DNA from: Thermoanaerobacterales bacterium UBA4880
Lineage (GTDB): Bacteria > Bacillota > Thermoanaerobacteria > Thermoanaerobacterales > UBA4877
Length of the DNA: 64,000 nucleotides
NCBI GenBank assembly: GCA_002399285.1
Contig: DHDI01000014.1
Coordinates: 38,673 to 102,672, forward strand
Reading direction: 5' to 3'
Shown: piece after piece, positions 51,409 to 60,576 of the stretch
Position numbering within the stretch: the stretch's first letter is position 1
How the letters are laid out: each line of letters opens with the position of its first letter
Notes under the pieces: generated by a model
Seen by the model: only the letters and a program-made list of their open reading frames with translations
Databases searched by the model: none
What the model was told of the DNA's origin: nothing
Made by a program: the position numbers and the translations under genes

Positions 51409-52860
51409 TCAGCCGTTCATCGGATACTTCTGCATCTCCTGAACGATAAGGTCCGCTTTCGTCCCGACGACTATCTGCAGATTATTTTTGCCCATATGGA
51501 CCACGGCGGTCGCTCCTATCTTCTTCAGCCGTTCATCGGATACGGAGGATTCGTCTTTGAGCTGCAGCCTTATCCTGGTAACGCACGATTCGATGGATGC
51601 AATGTTATCATGGCCGCCCAGCTCATCTAAGTATTGCTCCGCCATCCTCTTTATGTCCTCATGGGTATCGCGTACCTTTTTGACAGGCGCCTCTGCCGGC
51701 GCATTGCCCATTATATCCGCAGCCGGGTTGACAAAACCTTCGGCAGTGTCAAGGCGTCCCGGCGTGGGAAGGTTGAATTTCGTTATCGCCCAGTAGAACA
51801 CAAAGTAATACACGAAGAAGTAGACCACACCTATCAGCAGCAATAGAAGCGGTTTGGTGGCTATCCCGTAGCTTAGGATGTAGTCTATCAGCCCCGCCGA
51901 AAAACCGAATCCCGTCTTTATGCCCAGCACATACGTAATTGCCATGGATAAGCCGGTAAGTACGGCATGTATTCCATATAAAACAGGTGCGATAAACATA
52001 AAGGAAAATTCTATGGGCTCGGTGATACCCGTTAAAAATGCCGTGAGAGCCGAGCTTATCATCAAGCCGGATATAGCCTTCCTGTTTTCCGGCCTGGCCG
52101 TTTTTATCATCGCAAGACAGGCCGCAGGCAGTCCAAACATCATCATTGGGAAGAAACCTGCCATAAATATACCGGCGCTCGGATCTCCCGCAAAGAACCT
52201 GTTGAGGTCTCCGGTGACGACCTTGCCGGCCGCGTCGGTGAACGATCCGAAGACGAACCACACCAAACTGTTAATGACATGGTGCAGTCCCACCGGTATG
52301 AGCATCCTGTTGAGCACGCCGTAGATGAACATGCCCAATGCTCCCGCTCCTATTATCCACTGTCCCAGCGCATTTATACCCATCTGTATAGGCGGCCATA
52401 CAAATCCGAATATGACTCCCAGCACTAAAGCCGCCAGGGAAGTAACTATGGGTACAAACCTTTTCCCGCCGAAGAAACCAAGCCAATCGGGAAGCCGTAT
52501 GTCATGATACCTGTTGTATAGATAACCCGCCACAAGACCCATTATGATACCCGCCAAAACTCCCATGTTTATATCCGCATTCATGACTCCTGTCACTCTG
52601 GTTATGACCAGATAACCCACGGCTCCGGCCAGGCCGGCCACGCCGTCGCCCCCGGCGATCCCTATGGCTATGCCTATGGCGAACAGCAGTGCCAAGTTGT
52701 CAAATATCGCGCCTCCGGCGTTGGTGATCACCGGTATGTTCAAGACATCCGGCGCGCCCAGCCTTAACAGCAGTGCCGCTGCCGGCATGACGGCTATGGG
52801 AAGCATCAGCGCCTTGCCTATCCTCTGCAGAGCGCCCAAAAAGCCCTTGCTGTTTTGCAT
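51409..52860 (-). CDS. nagE: PTS EIIBC permease, N-acetylglucosamine (NagE-like)
   Basis: 483 residues: EIIC domain (1-~385) with about ten membrane segments and the substrate motif GITEPIEFSF (about 276-285), then EIIB with phosphocysteine C426 in IESCVTRIRLQL. The linker is proline/alanine-rich. Genomic placement with nagA, nagB and NagR supports GlcNAc as substrate; glucose is possible from sequence alone. Expression appears to be controlled by antitermination (see leader). Confidence 0.88.
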   Translation of the reverse strand: MQNSKGFLGALQRIGKALMLPIAVMPAAALLLRLGAPDVLNIPVITNAGGAIFDNLALLFAIGIAIGIAGGDGVAGLAGAVGYLVITRVTGVMNADINMGVLAGIIMGLVAGYLYNRYHDIRLPDWLGFFGGKRFVPIVTSLAALVLGVIFGFVWPPIQMGINALGQWIIGAGALGMFIYGVLNRMLIPVGLHHVINSLVWFVFGSFTDAAGKVVTGDLNRFFAGDPSAGIFMAGFFPMMMFGLPAACLAMIKTARPENRKAISGLMISSALTAFLTGITEPIEFSFMFIAPVLYGIHAVLTGLSMAITYVLGIKTGFGFSAGLIDYILSYGIATKPLLLLLIGVVYFFVYYFVFYWAITKFNLPTPGRLDTAEGFVNPAADIMGNAPAEAPVKKVRDTHEDIKRMAEQYLDELGGHDNIASIESCVTRIRLQLKDESSVSDERLKKIGATAVVHMGKNNLQIVVGTKADLIVQEMQKYPMNG

Positions 52861-52902
52861 TAGTCTTACCCCCTTAAATTTTTTTATTAAGGCAAATAAA
52901 AA

Positions 52903-52958
52903 AGCCGAAAGGACAAAATATATCCTTTCAGCTTATGCCTCCAAAATCAGAGTAACAC
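52903..52958 (-). promoter_or_regulatory. RAT antiterminator/terminator leader of the IIBC gene
   Basis: On the minus strand GTGTTACTCTGATTTTGGAG (plus GC) resembles the RNA target of GlcT/LicT proteins. It leads into a terminator stem AGCTGAAAGGA / TCCTTTCGGCT (52933-52923 with 52913-52903) followed by TTTTTTATTTG. Binding by the antiterminator encoded at 48598 would stop the terminator forming. Confidence 0.82.
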
Positions 52959-52993
52959 GCTGTTACCAAATAAAATTATTAAGTTCTGTAAAT

Positions 52994-53022
52994 AGTGTAG
53001 CATATCAAAAATAGCATGTCAA
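52994..53022 (-). promoter_or_regulatory. sigma-A promoter of the IIBC gene
   Basis: TTGACA (53022-53017), 17-base spacer, TACACT (52999-52994) on the minus strand, about 35 bases before the RAT sequence. Confidence 0.85.
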
Positions 53023-53028
53023 TACAAA

Positions 53029-54687
53029 TTATTTTTTATAGGCCAATGCTCTTTCCGCCAATTCCTTGGACTCCTCTACGGTCGTATTCCTTATCACGTC
53101 TTTTACCAAGGGAATAGACGAAGCGCTCATGCTGAATACATCCAGACCCAGTCCCAGCAGTATTTTTGTAACCTCGGGGTCGCCGGCCATTTCGCCGCAC
53201 ATGGCGGCGTATATGCCTTTCTTATGCGCCTCTTCGATGCAGTTCTTTATAAGCCTCAATACTCCCGGCTGCAGGTAGTTATAATAACTCTTTACCCTCT
53301 GGTTTCCTCTGTCCACTGCCAATGTGTACTGTGTCAGATCGTTGGTGCCTATGCTGAAAAAATCGACCTCTTTGGCCAATATGTCGGCCGTGAGGGCTGC
53401 GGACGGAATTTCCACCATTATTCCGACTTCGATGTTGAGATCGTAGGGGATGCCCTTTTGCCTAAGCTCCTCTTCCGCCTCTTTAAGCAGCTTGTTGGCG
53501 CGCCTTACCTCTTCCACGTCGGATATCATGGGATACATAATGCTGACCCTTCCGTATGCGCTGGCCCTAAGTATGGCCCGGAGCTGCGTCTTGAATATAT
53601 CGGGATTGTCCAGACAAAAACGTATGGCTCTCCAGCCAAGGAACGGATTTACTTCCTTGTCGAGGCCAAGATACGCTATCTCCTTGTCTCCTCCGATATC
53701 CAGTGTCCTTATGGTCACTCTCTTGCATCCCATGGACGTTACGGCCCTTTTGTATGCCTCAAACTGCACATCTTCCGTGGGCAGATTATTCCTGTCCATG
53801 TAGAGGAATTCGGTGCGGTAGAGCCCCACGCCTTCCGCTCCGTTGGCCAGTGCGGCATCGACGTCTTTGGGTTTGCCGATATTGGCCTCCAGCTCGACCT
53901 TTCTGCCGTCTTTAGTTACAGCGGGCAGCATGTTGAGACCCTTCAGCTTTTCCTTGAACTCGTTGTAATCTCTTTTCTTTGCCATGTAAACATTCAGCAG
54001 ATCATTGTCTGGATTTATGAATATATCGCCCGCGCTGGCATCCACTATGACGATATCGCCGTTTTTTACCTGTGATGTTATGTCCCCCAGCCCAACGATA
54101 GCCGGTATCTCTAAAGTCCTGGCTATAATAGCGGTATGGGAGGTCTTCCCGCCCTGATCGGTAATAAAAGCTTCTATCTTTGACTTATCCATCTGAGCCG
54201 TGTCGGAAGGACTTAAATCACTGGCAACCACTATAGTGCCATTAGGCAGTTCGGAAAGGTCGTGTATCTGCCCCAGGAGATTGGAAATCATCCTGCTGCC
54301 TACATCCTTTACATCCGCTGCCCTTTCTTTAAGGTACTCGTCTTCCATGTCGCTGAAGATCCCGTTATACCTCATGACGGTCTCCTGCACGGCATACTCG
54401 GCGGTAACGCCCTCATCGTTTATATGAGAACGTATCTCCGGTATGAACTCGGGATCATCCAGCATCATGATGTGTGCGTCAAAAATAGCGGCCGCACCTT
54501 CGCCAGTTTCCTCGGCGACTCTTTTCCTAACCCGCTTGAGCTGCTCTACGGACTCGCTTATCGCTTTGTCCAGCCGCGCAAGCTCTTTTCCCCGGTCTTC
54601 TGCGGCAGTCTTCTCTATCTTTATTTCCTTCTGCAAAAGATAGGCCTGGCCGATGGCGATGCCAGGTGAAACTTTTATGCCCCTCAT
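53029..54687 (-). CDS. ptsI: PTS enzyme I (phosphoenolpyruvate-protein phosphotransferase)
   Basis: 552 residues. Phosphohistidine H184 in GGKTSHTAIIARTLEIP; PEP-binding signature MVEIPSAALTADILAKEVDF near 425 and the catalytic cysteine region MCGEMAGDP (about 497-505). It starts phosphate transfer from phosphoenolpyruvate to HPr for every PTS here. Six bases after ptsH; GGAG ribosome-binding site. Confidence 0.96.
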   Translation of the reverse strand: MRGIKVSPGIAIGQAYLLQKEIKIEKTAAEDRGKELARLDKAISESVEQLKRVRKRVAEETGEGAAAIFDAHIMMLDDPEFIPEIRSHINDEGVTAEYAVQETVMRYNGIFSDMEDEYLKERAADVKDVGSRMISNLLGQIHDLSELPNGTIVVASDLSPSDTAQMDKSKIEAFITDQGGKTSHTAIIARTLEIPAIVGLGDITSQVKNGDIVIVDASAGDIFINPDNDLLNVYMAKKRDYNEFKEKLKGLNMLPAVTKDGRKVELEANIGKPKDVDAALANGAEGVGLYRTEFLYMDRNNLPTEDVQFEAYKRAVTSMGCKRVTIRTLDIGGDKEIAYLGLDKEVNPFLGWRAIRFCLDNPDIFKTQLRAILRASAYGRVSIMYPMISDVEEVRRANKLLKEAEEELRQKGIPYDLNIEVGIMVEIPSAALTADILAKEVDFFSIGTNDLTQYTLAVDRGNQRVKSYYNYLQPGVLRLIKNCIEEAHKKGIYAAMCGEMAGDPEVTKILLGLGLDVFSMSASSIPLVKDVIRNTTVEESKELAERALAYKK

Positions 54688-54693
54688 ATTAAC

Positions 54694-54957
54694 CTACTCC
54701 TCACCAAATTTACTTGCAACAAGCTTTACGAGAGCATCCAGGGCATCCTTTTCATCCACGCCATTAGCGGTTATCTTGATCTTGGTTCCCTGCGCCACGC
54801 CGAGAGATAAAATGCCCATTATGCTCTTGGCATTTACCTGCTTGCCATCCTTCTCGACCTTTATGTCGCTCTTGTATTTGCTTGCTTCCTGCACAAACAA
54901 AGCCGCAGGTCTGGCATGGAGTCCCGTCTTGTTAAGTAATGTAGCCTCTCTATCCAT
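54694..54957 (-). CDS. ptsH: PTS phosphocarrier protein HPr
   Basis: 87 residues. H14 in TGLHARPAA accepts phosphate from enzyme I; S45 in NAKSIMGILSLG is the site used by HPr kinase for catabolite repression in Firmicutes. A TATAAT -10 is visible about 50 bases upstream. Confidence 0.96.
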   Translation of the reverse strand: MDREATLLNKTGLHARPAALFVQEASKYKSDIKVEKDGKQVNAKSIMGILSLGVAQGTKIKITANGVDEKDALDALVKLVASKFGEE

Positions 54958-55063
54958 CTTTAGTCTCCTTTCAGCAGAATATCACATCTTATATTATATA
55001 CCATTCTGTATACATAATGAAAGATAGGAAAATTCAGAATAACGTTTGCCCACTAAAATTCTT

Positions 55064-55807
55064 TTATAAATTTTTTGCCAATACTTCCAAAGCTGCCTCC
55101 TTGTCTATCAGCACTGTTGCATCGGAATGCAGGTGCAGCAAAGATGCGGGTACTTTCGTGGTGACGGAAGTATCATTCACAATCCGGGAAATTATTATAG
55201 CCTTTTCCTTGCCGCTGGCCATGAGAATTATCTTTTTAGCTCTCATTATGGTGCCCAGTCCCATGGTGACCGCTTTTTTAGGTACGCTGTCTACGCTGCC
55301 GAAGAATCTTGCATTGGCCTGCCTCGTCCCTTCGTTGAGCATGGTGACGTGGGTCTCGGTAACCAGCTCGTCTCCCGGTTCGTTAAAGCCTATATGTCCG
55401 TTTCTGCCTATGCCAAGTATCTGAAGGTCTATGCCTCCGGACCTCTGTATCTCGCCGTCATACTCCCTGCAGAATTCCTCCGCGTCTTTAGCCTCGCCGT
55501 CCGGTATGTGTATGTTCTCCGGTCTGACGTTGATATGTTTGAATAAGTTTTCATTCATATAATAGTGATAGCTCTGTGCATCGGCGGGAGACAGACCGTA
55601 GTACTCGTCCAGGTTGAATGTGACGACCTGCGAGAAATCCAGCCCTTCCTTATTATGCAGCCTTATCAGTTCCCTATACATGCCCAACGGCGTGCTGCCC
55701 GTGGCCAGGCCGAGAACCATGTCGGGCTTTCTCCTTATTTCCTGTGCTACGATCGCCGCAGCGGCCTTGCTCATGTCCTCATAGCTTTCCTTTATGACCG
55801 TATTCAT
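55064..55807 (-). CDS. nagB: glucosamine-6-phosphate deaminase
   Basis: 247 residues. LGLATGSTPLGMYRELI near 33-49, NLDEYYGLSPADAQSYHYYM with the catalytic Asp, and GIGRNGHIGFNEPG with the catalytic His. Converts glucosamine-6-phosphate to fructose-6-phosphate and ammonia, the last step after MurQ and NagA. Overlaps the nagR stop by four bases. Confidence 0.96.
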   Translation of the reverse strand: MNTVIKESYEDMSKAAAAIVAQEIRRKPDMVLGLATGSTPLGMYRELIRLHNKEGLDFSQVVTFNLDEYYGLSPADAQSYHYYMNENLFKHINVRPENIHIPDGEAKDAEEFCREYDGEIQRSGGIDLQILGIGRNGHIGFNEPGDELVTETHVTMLNEGTRQANARFFGSVDSVPKKAVTMGLGTIMRAKKIILMASGKEKAIIISRIVNDTSVTTKVPASLLHLHSDATVLIDKEAALEVLAKNL

Positions 55808-56529
55808 TGCTTTACCCCTTTCTTGTAGATGTTCACGATATATTTAAAAACCTCGGAACGGTAGAAGGAAGTTTCATAGAATACCGGTTTATCGGCCATG
55901 TTTATGCTCTCCACCTTTAAAAGAGGCATATGGCCCTCCATAGAAAGTATCCTTTCCAGATAATGATCGCTCATAACAGCCTCAAAACTCGACCTGGACG
56001 ATATTATCTCCATGCCGTACTCATCCTTGAGCAGTTCGTAAAGCGATCCTGTAAGATCCTTAGAATCGATCCCCGGTACATAACTCTCGGGAATGTAGTC
56101 AGTCTCCACCGCCACCGGAACATTGCCGGCGCATCTCAAACGGGTCAGGCTGAACATGCCCTCGCGCTCATCCAGCGTGAATTTTTCATGCAGTTTGCCT
56201 ATGGCGGTCCTCTTTAGGGCTATCACCTGAGCGGAAGGCTCCATCCCCATTTCCCTTACCATCTGTGTGAAACTCATTATGTCCTTCTGTTCTATCTTGG
56301 GCCGGGCCACAAAACTGCCCCGTCCCCTCTCCCTGACGACAAGCCCTTCGTTCTCCAATTCCTTCAAGGCCTGCCTCACCGTCATGCGGCTTATCCCAAA
56401 TCTCTCGGAATACTCCCTCTCGGAAGGAAGAGCGGTACCGGGTTTGAGCGCGCCCGATTCTATATCGTCCTTTACTATATTTTTTAGCTGATAGTAAATA
56501 GGTATAGGACTCTTCTTGTCAATAGTCAT
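55804..56529 (-). CDS. nagR: GntR/HutC repressor, NagR (YvoA) type
   Basis: 241 residues from ATG 56529 (MTIDKKSPIPIYYQLKNIVK), which has GGTGAT at suitable spacing; an open frame begins at 56550 but that codon overlaps the -10 element. Winged helix at 10-70 (LPSEREYSERFGISRMTVRQ), UTRA domain after ~90 (MPLLKVESINMADKPVFYET). It likely binds GlcNAc-6-P or GlcN-6-P and represses nag genes, including itself. Confidence 0.9.
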   Translation of the reverse strand: MTIDKKSPIPIYYQLKNIVKDDIESGALKPGTALPSEREYSERFGISRMTVRQALKELENEGLVVRERGRGSFVARPKIEQKDIMSFTQMVREMGMEPSAQVIALKRTAIGKLHEKFTLDEREGMFSLTRLRCAGNVPVAVETDYIPESYVPGIDSKDLTGSLYELLKDEYGMEIISSRSSFEAVMSDHYLERILSMEGHMPLLKVESINMADKPVFYETSFYRSEVFKYIVNIYKKGVKQ

Positions 56530-56548
56530 ACCATTCATCACCATTCCC

Positions 56549-56584
56549 ATTATAACATATGCCTATATAGTTGTATAGACCAAT
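56549..56584 (-). promoter_or_regulatory. nagRB promoter with NagR-type box
   Basis: TATAAT (56554-56549) with a weak TATACA -35 (56577-56572). ATTGGTCTATACAA (56584-56571) overlaps the -35 and resembles the TGGTCTAGACCA operator bound by NagR/DasR proteins, suggesting autorepression. Confidence 0.65.
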
Positions 56585-56603
56585 AATTGAAAAAAGGCTC
56601 CGC

Positions 56604-57107
56604 TCAGCGGTTGCCTCCGGAAGAATTACCATTATTCCTGTACATGACCTGATAATAGTAATATACTATAGAAATGCATATGCCGACGAGGACAGACTCC
56701 ACGTCTTCGGCAGAGACATTCGCGTCCATGCCCACTAGGCCGCCGCCCAGACGCCCCGAGCACCTGCCGCCGGACATATTCAGCTCGACATCAAAGCCTA
56801 TGAGTTCCCCTCCGCATCGGCCGGTTATCATCCCGCCCGAAGCCCTTATATCGACATCCGAGCCGTCCACGGCCCCTCCTACCCGGCCGTACGCCGCGTC
56901 CTCCTTCAGGACCATATCCACATCCTTTCCCGATATCAGGCCGCCTATCCTTCCGTTTATATATCCTCTGTCAAAGTCATACTTCAAATTTATATCGGCC
57001 CCGCTTAAAATGCCGCCTATCCTTCCCTCGATCCTTCCGCCGCCGGCCGAAGCGTTTATGTCATATCCTCCTATAAGTCCTCCGATCCTGCCGTCAATAG
57101 TTCCCAT
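56604..57107 (-). CDS. six-repeat GR-GG protein of unknown function
   Basis: 167 residues. Six consecutive repeats of about 21-24 residues follow the pattern GR-x-GG-x(3)-G-x-D-[IVA]-[NDE]: GRIGGLIGGYDIN, GRIGGILSGADIN, GRIGGLISGKDVD, GRVGGAVDGSDVD, GRCGGELIGFDVE, GRLGGGLVGMDAN. Short beta-strands with turns are expected, possibly a small beta-solenoid. A hydrophobic segment (VLVGICISIVYYYYQVMY) near the C-terminus suggests a membrane anchor. Start at ATG 57107 with GGGAGG. It overlaps the HAD gene. I do not recognise it. Confidence 0.65.
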   Translation of the reverse strand: MGTIDGRIGGLIGGYDINASAGGGRIEGRIGGILSGADINLKYDFDRGYINGRIGGLISGKDVDMVLKEDAAYGRVGGAVDGSDVDIRASGGMITGRCGGELIGFDVELNMSGGRCSGRLGGGLVGMDANVSAEDVESVLVGICISIVYYYYQVMYRNNGNSSGGNR

Positions 57108-57750
57108 ATACTGCATCCTCCCTTATAATATCCACTATTTCCTTTGGATCGTGAAAGATATATTCCGGATTGAGTTCCAGAAGCCTTTCGGGGTTCTTCG
57201 ATCCCCACATGGCAACGCCGAAGGGCATGCCGGCGGACCTGGCCGCCATGAGATCATAGAGGCTGTCTCCCACATAGAGGGCATCTCCCGCCTCTATGCC
57301 TAAGGACTCCGCCGTCTTTAATACCGGGTCGGGCTCCGGCTTTGGCCGCCGGGTATCATCGGAACAGATCACGACGTCAAAGCCGCTCAGGATGCCACTC
57401 AAAATCTTCTCGGCCGACAGCTCCCGCTTAGTCTTGGACGTCACGAGCCCCATCGGGCAGCCCATATCCCTCACACCGTACAGCATCTCCGGTATGCCGG
57501 GAAAGAAGGATACCCTGTCGTACAGTTCGAAGAAATATTTGTCCCACAGCTCGATCGCCTCGTCGCTTTCTCTTACCCCAAACATATCCATAGTCATCTT
57601 TCCCGTTATGCCCATGCTCACATAGAGTTCCTCGTCGCTGTGCTTCACACCCGTGTACTTCATGAGCACCTTCCTGAGAGAGTTTATTATTGCCTCCGTC
57701 GTGTCTATTACCGTGCCGTCCACATCAAATAGTACAGCATCGAAACGCAT
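57094..57750 (-). CDS. HAD-family phosphatase (phosphoglycolate phosphatase-like)
   Basis: 218 residues. Motif I VLFDVDGTVIDTTEA (nucleophile D9), motif II LVTSKTKRE, motif III lysine in RRPKPEPDP, motif IV YVGDSLYDLMAARSAG. It is a second enzyme of the same broad group as the one at 6093. Substrate unknown. Confidence 0.87.
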   Translation of the reverse strand: MRFDAVLFDVDGTVIDTTEAIINSLRKVLMKYTGVKHSDEELYVSMGITGKMTMDMFGVRESDEAIELWDKYFFELYDRVSFFPGIPEMLYGVRDMGCPMGLVTSKTKRELSAEKILSGILSGFDVVICSDDTRRPKPEPDPVLKTAESLGIEAGDALYVGDSLYDLMAARSAGMPFGVAMWGSKNPERLLELNPEYIFHDPKEIVDIIREDAVYGNY

Positions 57751-57787
57751 TGTAATCCCCCTTTAATATGATCGGTCACCGCCGCTT

Positions 57788-60502
57788 TCAATCGTTATCT
57801 ATCAGGTTGCCGAGCTGGTCCATAAGATCGCCGAATTTGGCAAAGTCTCCGTCCTTAAGGGCGGCCATTGCTCTGTTATAAGTGTCCTTTATCCTGCCCA
57901 GGGTGTCCGAAGGCACTTCCTCCGTGACCTCAGGCGGCGTATCGCTTTTGCCTGCGGTGAGCTCGCTCAGGGCCTGGCCTATGGTGTCGGACATCCTTAT
58001 CTTAGACCCGTCGGACACTATCACCTTTTTGACCTCGGGTATGCTGTTCTCATTGCCGGAAGCGATATACAGGGGCTCCACATAGAGGATAGACCTGTCT
58101 ATGGGGACCACCAGGGTATTACCCCTGATCACCGACGAACCCCCTTGATTCCACAGGGTGATCTGCTGAGATATGTTCGCATCCTCGTCGATGCGGGATT
58201 CGAACTCCAGCGGCCCGTATACATGCGTGTTCTTAGGAAAATCATATACCTGCAGTATGGGTCTCCCCGTATCCCTGTCCATGTATCCCGTCATCCAGGA
58301 GATCATGTTGTTCTTGGTGGCGGGCGTATAGGGCACCATCAGCATAAAATCTTTACTTCCGCCGTTTCCGGGCAGCCCCATATAGATGTACTGGGCCTCT
58401 ATATTCTGTACCTCGTCCTGATACTTCTCCTTGGCTATCTCCCACAGGTCCTCCTTGTTGTAAAAGACCTGCACGTCGTTCATATGATAGGTCCTGTACA
58501 CGTCGGACTGTACGTTGAAGAGCGTCTGAGGATACCTCACATGAGCCTTGAGTCCCTCCGGCATCTCTTCATAGGGCTTGAACAGCGTGGGGTATATCTC
58601 ATCATACACCTTTATCAATGGATCGTTCTTATCATAGATGTATAAACCCACAGAACCGTCGTATGCATCGACCACCACCTTTACCGAGTTCCTTATGTAG
58701 TTGAACCGGGAACCCATAGCCTCGTGTTCCGTCGAATAGGGGAAGTTGTCGCTGACCGTATATGCGTCGATCATCCAGTAGAGTTTGCCTCCGTCGATCA
58801 CCATGTACGGGTCCTCGTCATAGGACAGGAAGGGTGCGATCCCCTTGACCCTATCCAAAATGTTCCTGTTTATCAAGATCCTGCTGTCTGCGCTTATATC
58901 TCCCGAAAACAATACCCTGATATCCCCCGTATATATCGTATATAGGATTCTGTTGAACGCTCCCAGCTTTGTACCGGACTTTCCCTGATAAGCGGTATAT
59001 ATATTCTTCTCTCCCGAGCCCGAGGGATAGTCGAATTCCTTTGCGCCGGTGTTTACAATGACGTAGTCGTCCGTAAGTTCCCCAAAGTATATCTCCGGCC
59101 TGGCTATATCTATATCGCCCCTGGGCGGTATGTCCTTGACCGTAAACGACGGCTGGCCCTCGGATGTAACGCTGTTGATAGGCGTGACCACTGCGCCGTA
59201 GCCATGGGTATACACCAAATGCATGTTTATCCACGACCGGGCCTGCTCTGAAAGCTTGTTCTTGTCCAATTCCCTGGCTGAGAGGAAAACCTCCGTCGGC
59301 TTACCGTCGATATCGTATCTGTCCACGTCCACGTCGTTGAATCTGTAGTACATCCTTATGCCCTGAAGTTGATTATACACCTGCAGTGTGGGTCTGTAGT
59401 CGTTTATCCTTATATTTTCTATGGTGTCCCTGTTTTTATCCATGTCTATGTTCTTTATATCCTGGATCTCGCCGAAGTTTACCCGTTCTATTTCGCCGAG
59501 TCCGTACGCCCTCTGCGTCAGATCAATATTGTTCTTTATATAGGGCCTTTCCTTCAAATACTCGTTGGGCGACACCACAAAGTTCTGTACGACTGCGGAG
59601 GATACGTATGAAACCAGCACGACCGCGGCCACCAAAAGAGGCCCTGCGGCGGTCAGTCTTACATTCCTCCTTATGCCTCCCACGGCAAACATTATGCCCG
59701 CGGCAATACATACGACCATGAGCACCCTGTAAAAGATCAAAGTCACGTTGACGTCCGTATATCCCGCTCCATTTACAATTCCCCGGGTGGAACCCAGCAG
59801 ATTGAACCCCTTCAGATAATAGCCGAACGAGAGAAGGGCGAAGAATATCAGCCCCAGCACGGCGGCCTGGTTTATGGCTATCTTTATTATCTCCTTGTTG
59901 GGAATGGAATTGAATGCATGATTTTCTTCCGAATATCTGAAAAATCTGGTGGCACTAGAAAAGTACATAAACACATACATAATTACCGTGATTGCCGCCA
60001 GAATTGCGATCAATATCAGGACAAATTTATAGGTATCATTTAAAAAGGGAAGTTTTAACAGATAAAAGCTCATATCCTTGCCAAAAACAGGGTCCCTCAT
60101 GCCAAAATCCGACGCATGATAAAAATTCAAGAAACTCTGCCACATATCGCCCGCAAACCTCAGCGCCATTACCGCGGACAGCAGTGCAGAGCCCCATATC
60201 ACAAACGCCGTCAGCCGCCCCATTTCCTTACCGGATAGCACGTCTCCGGTATACTTTACATAATCCATTTTTATCTTATTGAAATAAAAATAAAGCAGGA
60301 AGAACAGTATGACGAATATGGGAATACCAAGCTCCAGCTCGGTATAGAACCTCACAAAGAATATCTTCCCATAGCCGAGGCTGGAAAGCCATTGATAATT
60401 TACTATGAGCCCCGCTCCGGCTGCGATCAATATAAAGATCATCACCACGACAGCCAGTATGTACAATAGCCAGCGTCCCGAAAATACAAAACGGTTCGGC
60501 AT
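57788..60502 (-). CDS. UPF0182 family membrane protein
   Basis: 904 residues from ATG 60502 behind GAGGTG. About seven membrane segments fill residues 1-310; the remaining ~600 residues are outside and include sequences typical of the family (SYVSSAVVQNFVVSPNEYLK, PFLSYDEDPYMVIDGGKLYW, QTLFNVQSDVYRTYHMND). Family function is unknown. The C-terminus has a low-complexity acidic region (TPPEVTEEVPSDTLGRIKDT). Confidence 0.92.
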   Translation of the reverse strand: MPNRFVFSGRWLLYILAVVVMIFILIAAGAGLIVNYQWLSSLGYGKIFFVRFYTELELGIPIFVILFFLLYFYFNKIKMDYVKYTGDVLSGKEMGRLTAFVIWGSALLSAVMALRFAGDMWQSFLNFYHASDFGMRDPVFGKDMSFYLLKLPFLNDTYKFVLILIAILAAITVIMYVFMYFSSATRFFRYSEENHAFNSIPNKEIIKIAINQAAVLGLIFFALLSFGYYLKGFNLLGSTRGIVNGAGYTDVNVTLIFYRVLMVVCIAAGIMFAVGGIRRNVRLTAAGPLLVAAVVLVSYVSSAVVQNFVVSPNEYLKERPYIKNNIDLTQRAYGLGEIERVNFGEIQDIKNIDMDKNRDTIENIRINDYRPTLQVYNQLQGIRMYYRFNDVDVDRYDIDGKPTEVFLSARELDKNKLSEQARSWINMHLVYTHGYGAVVTPINSVTSEGQPSFTVKDIPPRGDIDIARPEIYFGELTDDYVIVNTGAKEFDYPSGSGEKNIYTAYQGKSGTKLGAFNRILYTIYTGDIRVLFSGDISADSRILINRNILDRVKGIAPFLSYDEDPYMVIDGGKLYWMIDAYTVSDNFPYSTEHEAMGSRFNYIRNSVKVVVDAYDGSVGLYIYDKNDPLIKVYDEIYPTLFKPYEEMPEGLKAHVRYPQTLFNVQSDVYRTYHMNDVQVFYNKEDLWEIAKEKYQDEVQNIEAQYIYMGLPGNGGSKDFMLMVPYTPATKNNMISWMTGYMDRDTGRPILQVYDFPKNTHVYGPLEFESRIDEDANISQQITLWNQGGSSVIRGNTLVVPIDRSILYVEPLYIASGNENSIPEVKKVIVSDGSKIRMSDTIGQALSELTAGKSDTPPEVTEEVPSDTLGRIKDTYNRAMAALKDGDFAKFGDLMDQLGNLIDND

Positions 60503-60539
60503 CACGATCACCTCATGATTAATATTACCACAAAACTTA

Positions 60540-60576
60540 AAAATTAAAAATAAACCGGAAGAAACAGCCGGTTTAA
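60540..60576 (-). terminator. terminator of the methyltransferase-like gene
   Basis: AAACCGG (60552-60558) and CCGGTTT (60568-60574) pair around a nine-base loop; the minus strand continues ATTTTTAATTTTTA. It overlaps the stop codon. Confidence 0.8.
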
